Below the pieces are notes generated by a model. That model had not been told where the DNA came from and did not search any database. It saw only the letters and a program-made list of their open reading frames with translations. This document shows, piece after piece, positions 62,352-64,000 of a stretch of DNA of 64,000 nt (position 1 is the first letter of the stretch; each line of letters starts with the position of its first letter). Origin of the DNA: Tetragonia tetragonoides (Eukaryota; Streptophyta; Magnoliopsida; Caryophyllales; Aizoaceae); the NCBI GenBank assembly GCA_038025085.1, contig CM076153.1, forward strand, positions 11,005,501 through 11,069,500. The letters are read 5' to 3'. Made by a program: the position numbers and the translations under genes.

Positions 62352-62713
62352 CTCAACTTCAATCACTGAAGAAGCACCACTTAAATTAGGGTTTTTCCAT
62401 GTCTCTTTGAATTTTCCGAATTTTCTCGTATAACCACAAATTCGCAATGCAGCGAGATTGAATCAGTTCTTCACTTCATTTTCCGGTAATCAGCAATTTC
62501 CCTATCAACTTTTCAATTTCTTTCAATTTTAATTTTACTTCATCTCATTATTAGCTCTTTCCCCAAATCCTGATAACGAAACAAAAAACCCCAATTTGTT
62601 AATTTTGTTTGTTGCTAGTTTTGCTGATTTGAACTGGTTATGCAAAAGGGTTAATTGCTAAATTTATAGAGTAATGTAAGTTGAAGCAATTAATTACTAT
62701 GTCTTTAATGTAT

Positions 62714-63073
62714 GGGCAAATTGGTGAAAACCCCCAAGAAGTTTCGAGTTTTTGCTTAGAACACCCAAACATTTTCAACTTTGGCAATTACCCCAAACAA
62801 AATGAAAAAGCCTTGTATGTCCCCCCATCCAGCCATTTTAAAAATTTTTGGCCCCCTTTTGCCCTCACGTGCTTTGCACGTGATCATTAATTGCTGACTC
62901 CAATTAATGATCACGTGCAAAGCACGTGAGGGGGGCAAAATGGGGCAATTTTTTTTTAAAGTGGGAATTACAAGTCTTTTCCATTTTGTTTGGGGGTACT
63001 TGCCAAAATTGAAAATGTTTGGGTGTTCTAAGCAAAAACTCCAAACTTCTTGGGGGTTTTCACCAATTTGCCC
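62714..63073. mobile_element. Foldback MITE with 9-bp TSD and four G-boxes
   Basis: A 360-bp element is almost entirely one inverted repeat. It begins GGGCAAATTGGTGAAAACCC and ends with its complement. It is flanked by the perfect 9-bp duplication TTAATGTAT (62705-62713, 63074-63082), suggesting a Mutator-like foldback element. The centre near 62897 has arms containing GATCATTAATTG. CACGTG occurs at 62866, 62877, 62912 and 62923. It lies within the probable leader intron of the HBS1-like gene (62486-63308). Confidence 0.9.
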
Positions 63074-63312
63074 TTAATGTATTGCAGGATAATTTATGGA
63101 GAAATGATGTATATACAGCCCCATAAATTGTACCATTGCTGACTTTAATTACGTGGGAGTTCTTTTTTCTTTTTCTTAATTTTTGTTTTTGTGGCGTGAG
63201 TTTTCCAGGTATGTTCATCTTTACTTGTCATGTTGATTTGATAAAGTTACTTTTTAGGGTTAGTAATAGAATCCTACACCCTTACATTGGTATTTGTTAT
63301 TCATTTAGGATC

Positions 63313-63406
63313 ATGTCTCGTAAAGCTAATTATGGATTTGATTACGACGATGATTACGATGATGACTATGAAGAGTATGAGTATGATGATGGCTACGAAG
63401 AAAACG
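63313..63406 (+). CDS. First coding exon of probable HBS1-like GTPase, continues past window
   Basis: A leader exon appears to end at 62485 (TTCCG/GTAATC). An acceptor CATTTAG at 63302-63308 precedes the ATG at 63313. The exon reads MSRKANYGFDYDDDYDDDYE and continues acid- and tyrosine-rich to EEN, with a GTTAGT donor after 63406 in phase 1. A short basic start followed by an Asp/Tyr repeat matches, from memory, the N-terminus of plant HBS1-like proteins. These are EF1A-family GTPases that work with Pelota to rescue stalled ribosomes and carry a RanBP2-type zinc finger. No zinc finger or GTPase exon is in the window, so the identification rests on this exon alone. Confidence 0.5.
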
Positions 63407-64000
63407 GTTAGTAATGTTGTCATCGTCATTCTATGATTTATGTCATCATTATTGACAGAATGCAATTTTATTTACTCTTTGTTTAGTGTAATATGTATGT
63501 TTCAAAGCTGAGGTGTGAGGTAATGATGGTTTAATTGGGAAAAAAAACATTTCTGAATATACACATGGATCTTTTTTATACACTGTATATTTTGGGTTTC
63601 TTCTGCTTGGACACCTGTTGTCAGTGGTATCTTAGTTTTTCTCCATTCTGTTGGTTTCAAATCACATGCAGAAATTTCTGAAAGCACATGTTATGCTTTG
63701 AGATTAAGTCCCGCTGGATCCTGATACAGTCGGAGTAGCTTGTTTTCTGGTGTGTCCTTAGCCTCTATAGCATAAACAGCAAAGCGTAAATTATTATGGT
63801 CTTTGAAAACGGCAGGAGACCAATCTGTTACTAGTCTTATGCCGAATAAATTCTAGATGGAGGCATAGATTGCACAATGACTAGTAGTAAGGCGGCCTTT
63901 AGTAGGAGGTGGCATCCCTTCGTAGTTTTTAGTAATCGGCGGAAGCACCTTGGGACTTTTTTGTTTTTGGAGAACTTCTCCTAATGCCTGCCGCCTTCAC
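63407..64000 (+). other. Intron of the HBS1-like gene (probable)
   Basis: No further exon can be assigned with confidence. A CATGCAG acceptor at about 63664-63670 precedes a short frame (ISEST) that would fit the phase, but no good donor follows. Confidence 0.4.

Overview
This is nuclear DNA from a flowering plant, most likely a eudicot. It is AT-rich, its genes have many GT-AG introns, and transposable elements are dense. It includes plant-specific proteins: a fasciclin-like arabinogalactan protein, a chloroplast ABC1-type kinase and a flowering-promoting-factor fragment. I cannot fix the species from sequence alone. No bacterial-type operons, CRISPR arrays or phage genes are present. Exon boundaries below were read by hand from protein similarity, reading phase and splice sites.

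Genes, left to right: a fasciclin-like arabinogalactan protein (FLA) cut by the left edge (1-780, minus); a tandem FLA paralogue that stops after the fasciclin domain (10221-10772, minus); a 5'-truncated FPF1-like fragment (15215-15436, plus); RPA2, the 32 kDa subunit of replication protein A (19454-24096, minus, 10 coding exons, 268 aa); mitochondrial elongation factor Tu (26493-31842, minus, 12 exons, 465 aa); a decayed local copy of the 5' end of that EF-Tu gene, split by a LINE (35901-39215); MSI1, a WD40 histone-binding protein (46856-51636, plus, 6 exons, 426 aa); an ABC1K1/PGR6-like plastid kinase (52854-60836, plus, 14 exons, 660 aa); and the first coding exon of a probable HBS1-like translational GTPase at the right edge (63313 onward).

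The space between genes is mostly mobile DNA, and many elements can be bounded by their ends and target-site duplications (TSDs). Between the two FLA copies lies a satellite of about 311 bp period (about 2150-9085), broken by a solo LTR (2542-4014, TSD GGACC) and a hAT-like element (7297-7729). A Mutator-like element with long terminal inverted repeats (24314-25369, 10-bp TSD) sits just upstream of RPA2. A LINE (36229-38544, 13-bp TSD) splits the EF-Tu pseudogene. A second solo LTR of the same family (39444-40896, TSD GTTTT) and another long-TIR element (41029-41546) disrupt an older GGTCGGGT-rich repeat. Three Helitron-type loci (33997 on, 42603-44025, 44962-45591) fill the gap before MSI1. 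A foldback element with four CACGTG motifs (62714-63073, 9-bp TSD) lies in the leader intron of the last gene. Smaller MITEs occupy introns of EF-Tu and MSI1.

The intact genes are unrelated housekeeping functions (DNA replication, mitochondrial translation, chromatin assembly, plastid quinone/photosynthesis homeostasis, ribosome rescue) and do not form a pathway. RPA2 and MSI1 are both S-phase genes and both carry E2F-type TTTCCCGC sites upstream. I did not find a convincing new biological system. The most unusual items are an apparently missing AG splice acceptor in the ABC1K gene, the truncated FLA paralogue, the triplicated Helitron end, and the G-box foldback element.
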